Assembly (NCBI GenBank): GCA_030431355.1 | Contig: JAUIJG010000307.1 | Coordinates: forward strand, 1-6,616 | Source: a bacterium | GTDB lineage: Bacteria > Cyanobacteriota > Vampirovibrionia > Obscuribacterales > Obscuribacteraceae | Direction: 5' to 3' | DNA: 6,616 nucleotides | Part shown: positions 5,867-6,616 of the stretch, in pieces | Position numbering within the stretch: position 1 is the stretch's first letter | Layout of the letters: each line of letters opens with the position of its first letter | Made by a program: the position numbers and the translations under genes | Notes under the pieces: generated by a model | The model's database searches: none | Told to the model about the DNA's origin: nothing | Seen by the model: the letters and a program-made list of their open reading frames with translations, nothing else

Positions 5867-6616
5867 ATGGTTTTATTGGAATCTAAAGTAAAGTCAGTAT
5901 CAGAGGATACTCTGGAAGAGGAAGAGAGATATCCTGAAAATGGTATCAAGGGGCTCAAGCACTGGCGTCAAGACATGTTTGCTGGTTTTATCGTAGCCCT
6001 CGTCTCCGTTCCCCTTTCGTTGGGAATAGCCATCGCATCCGGTGCGCCACCGATTGCCGGTATCTTCTCCGAGATTATCGCCGGTCTTATATTTCCATTC
6101 CTTGGCGGAGCCTACGTTACCATCAGCGGTCCTGCTGCCGGTCTTGCTCCTGTTTTGTTCTCTTCAATAACCGCTCTCGGCAGAGGCGATATGGAGGTCG
6201 GTTATAGAATGGTGCTGGGTGTGATCATGTTCGCCGGTGTCGTTCAGATTGCCCTCACCTATTTTAAAGCAGCGCGATTCAGCTACTTGATTCCCCGGTC
6301 CGTGGTCCAGGGAATGCTTGCTGCCATCGGCCTTTTGATTATGGCCAAACAGATTCCCAACTTCCTCGGCTATAAGTCATCGGCCCATGAATTCTTCGGT
6401 CTGATCGCAGAAGGACCCGGTCATATTTTTAATAGCAGCATCGCTGTTCTGATCATCTCTTCTGTTTGTCTTGCTCTTCTATTCCTATTGCCAAAGACCC
6501 GAATTCGCTGGATCAAGTGGATGCCGGCTCACCTGTTTGTGGTTCTCGTGGGCATCGCTCTTGGTCAGCTTTTCCATATCGCGCCGCAGTTTCTTGTGGA
6601 CGTGCCTGCCAACCCC
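5867..6616 (+). CDS. SulP-family anion transporter, N-terminal part (truncated by the window edge)
   Basis: An ATG at 5867 opens a frame that stays open for 250 codons to the window end. A good Shine-Dalgarno (GCAGGA, ending at 5858) lies 8 bases upstream. A charged cytoplasmic tail with an acidic patch (EDTLEEEE, 13-20) precedes WRQDMFAGFIVALVSVPLSL (33-52), the hallmark start of the SulP membrane core. It is followed by IASGAPPIAGIFSEIIAGL (56-74) and SGPAAGLAPV (87-96), which matches the conserved SulP signature in the anion-binding region. Further hydrophobic spans continue to the edge. SulP proteins carry sulfate, bicarbonate or other anions across the inner membrane, often coupled to sodium or protons. 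The usual length is 500 or more residues, with a C-terminal STAS domain or sometimes a carbonic anhydrase fusion, so over half is missing here. The substrate cannot be assigned. Confidence 0.92.
   Translation, partial: MVLLESKVKSVSEDTLEEEERYPENGIKGLKHWRQDMFAGFIVALVSVPLSLGIAIASGAPPIAGIFSEIIAGLIFPFLGGAYVTISGPAAGLAPVLFSSITALGRGDMEVGYRMVLGVIMFAGVVQIALTYFKAARFSYLIPRSVVQGMLAAIGLLIMAKQIPNFLGYKSSAHEFFGLIAEGPGHIFNSSIAVLIISSVCLALLFLLPKTRIRWIKWMPAHLFVVLVGIALGQLFHIAPQFLVDVPANP

Noticed and set aside
5758..5958. Minus-strand open frame of 66 codons overlapping the SulP start
   Set aside because: It overlaps the clear start and Shine-Dalgarno of the transporter gene and has no family features.

Overview
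The window is a bacterial chromosomal segment with dense, all plus-strand coding. It holds four complete genes and the 5' part of a fifth. No rRNA, tRNA, mobile element or CRISPR array was seen. Several features suggest an environmental Gram-negative-type bacterium, possibly a non-photosynthetic cyanobacterial relative (Melainabacteria/Vampirovibrionia, for example Obscuribacterales). These are the style of the large TPR/acidic/membrane protein, the form of the response regulator, and an aminofutalosine-pathway menaquinone gene. The placement rests on general resemblance only, not on a marker gene.

Layout. Positions 1-136 are a leader with two abutting perfect palindromes. Positions 137-2908 encode a 923-residue membrane protein of unknown function: a cytoplasmic N-terminal domain, an acidic repeat region, TPR-like helices, one membrane span, an extracytoplasmic domain with a pseudopilin-like stretch, and two C-terminal spans. 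Only 27 bases later comes a 227-residue nucleoside hydrolase of the MTA/SAH nucleosidase fold, best read as futalosine hydrolase (MqnB). It lacks a Shine-Dalgarno but has a TATACT box placed so that transcription could begin at its ATG. Positions 3620-3744 form a compact control region: a perfect 7-4-7 direct repeat typical of OmpR/PhoP-family sites, a good -35/-10 pair, and a strong but distant Shine-Dalgarno. It precedes an OmpR-type response regulator (3745-4431) and its overlapping HAMP-less sensor kinase (TTG start, 4415-5650). After a 216-base gap with an inverted repeat, a SulP anion transporter begins at 5867 and runs off the window.

How the genes work together. The regulator and kinase form one translationally coupled two-component system that probably controls its own promoter. 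The SulP gene downstream (bicarbonate, sulfate or a similar anion) is a possible target, but no copy of the repeat was found in front of it. The futalosine hydrolase would work in menaquinone synthesis and has no pathway partner in the window. The 923-residue protein is the least explained object here.
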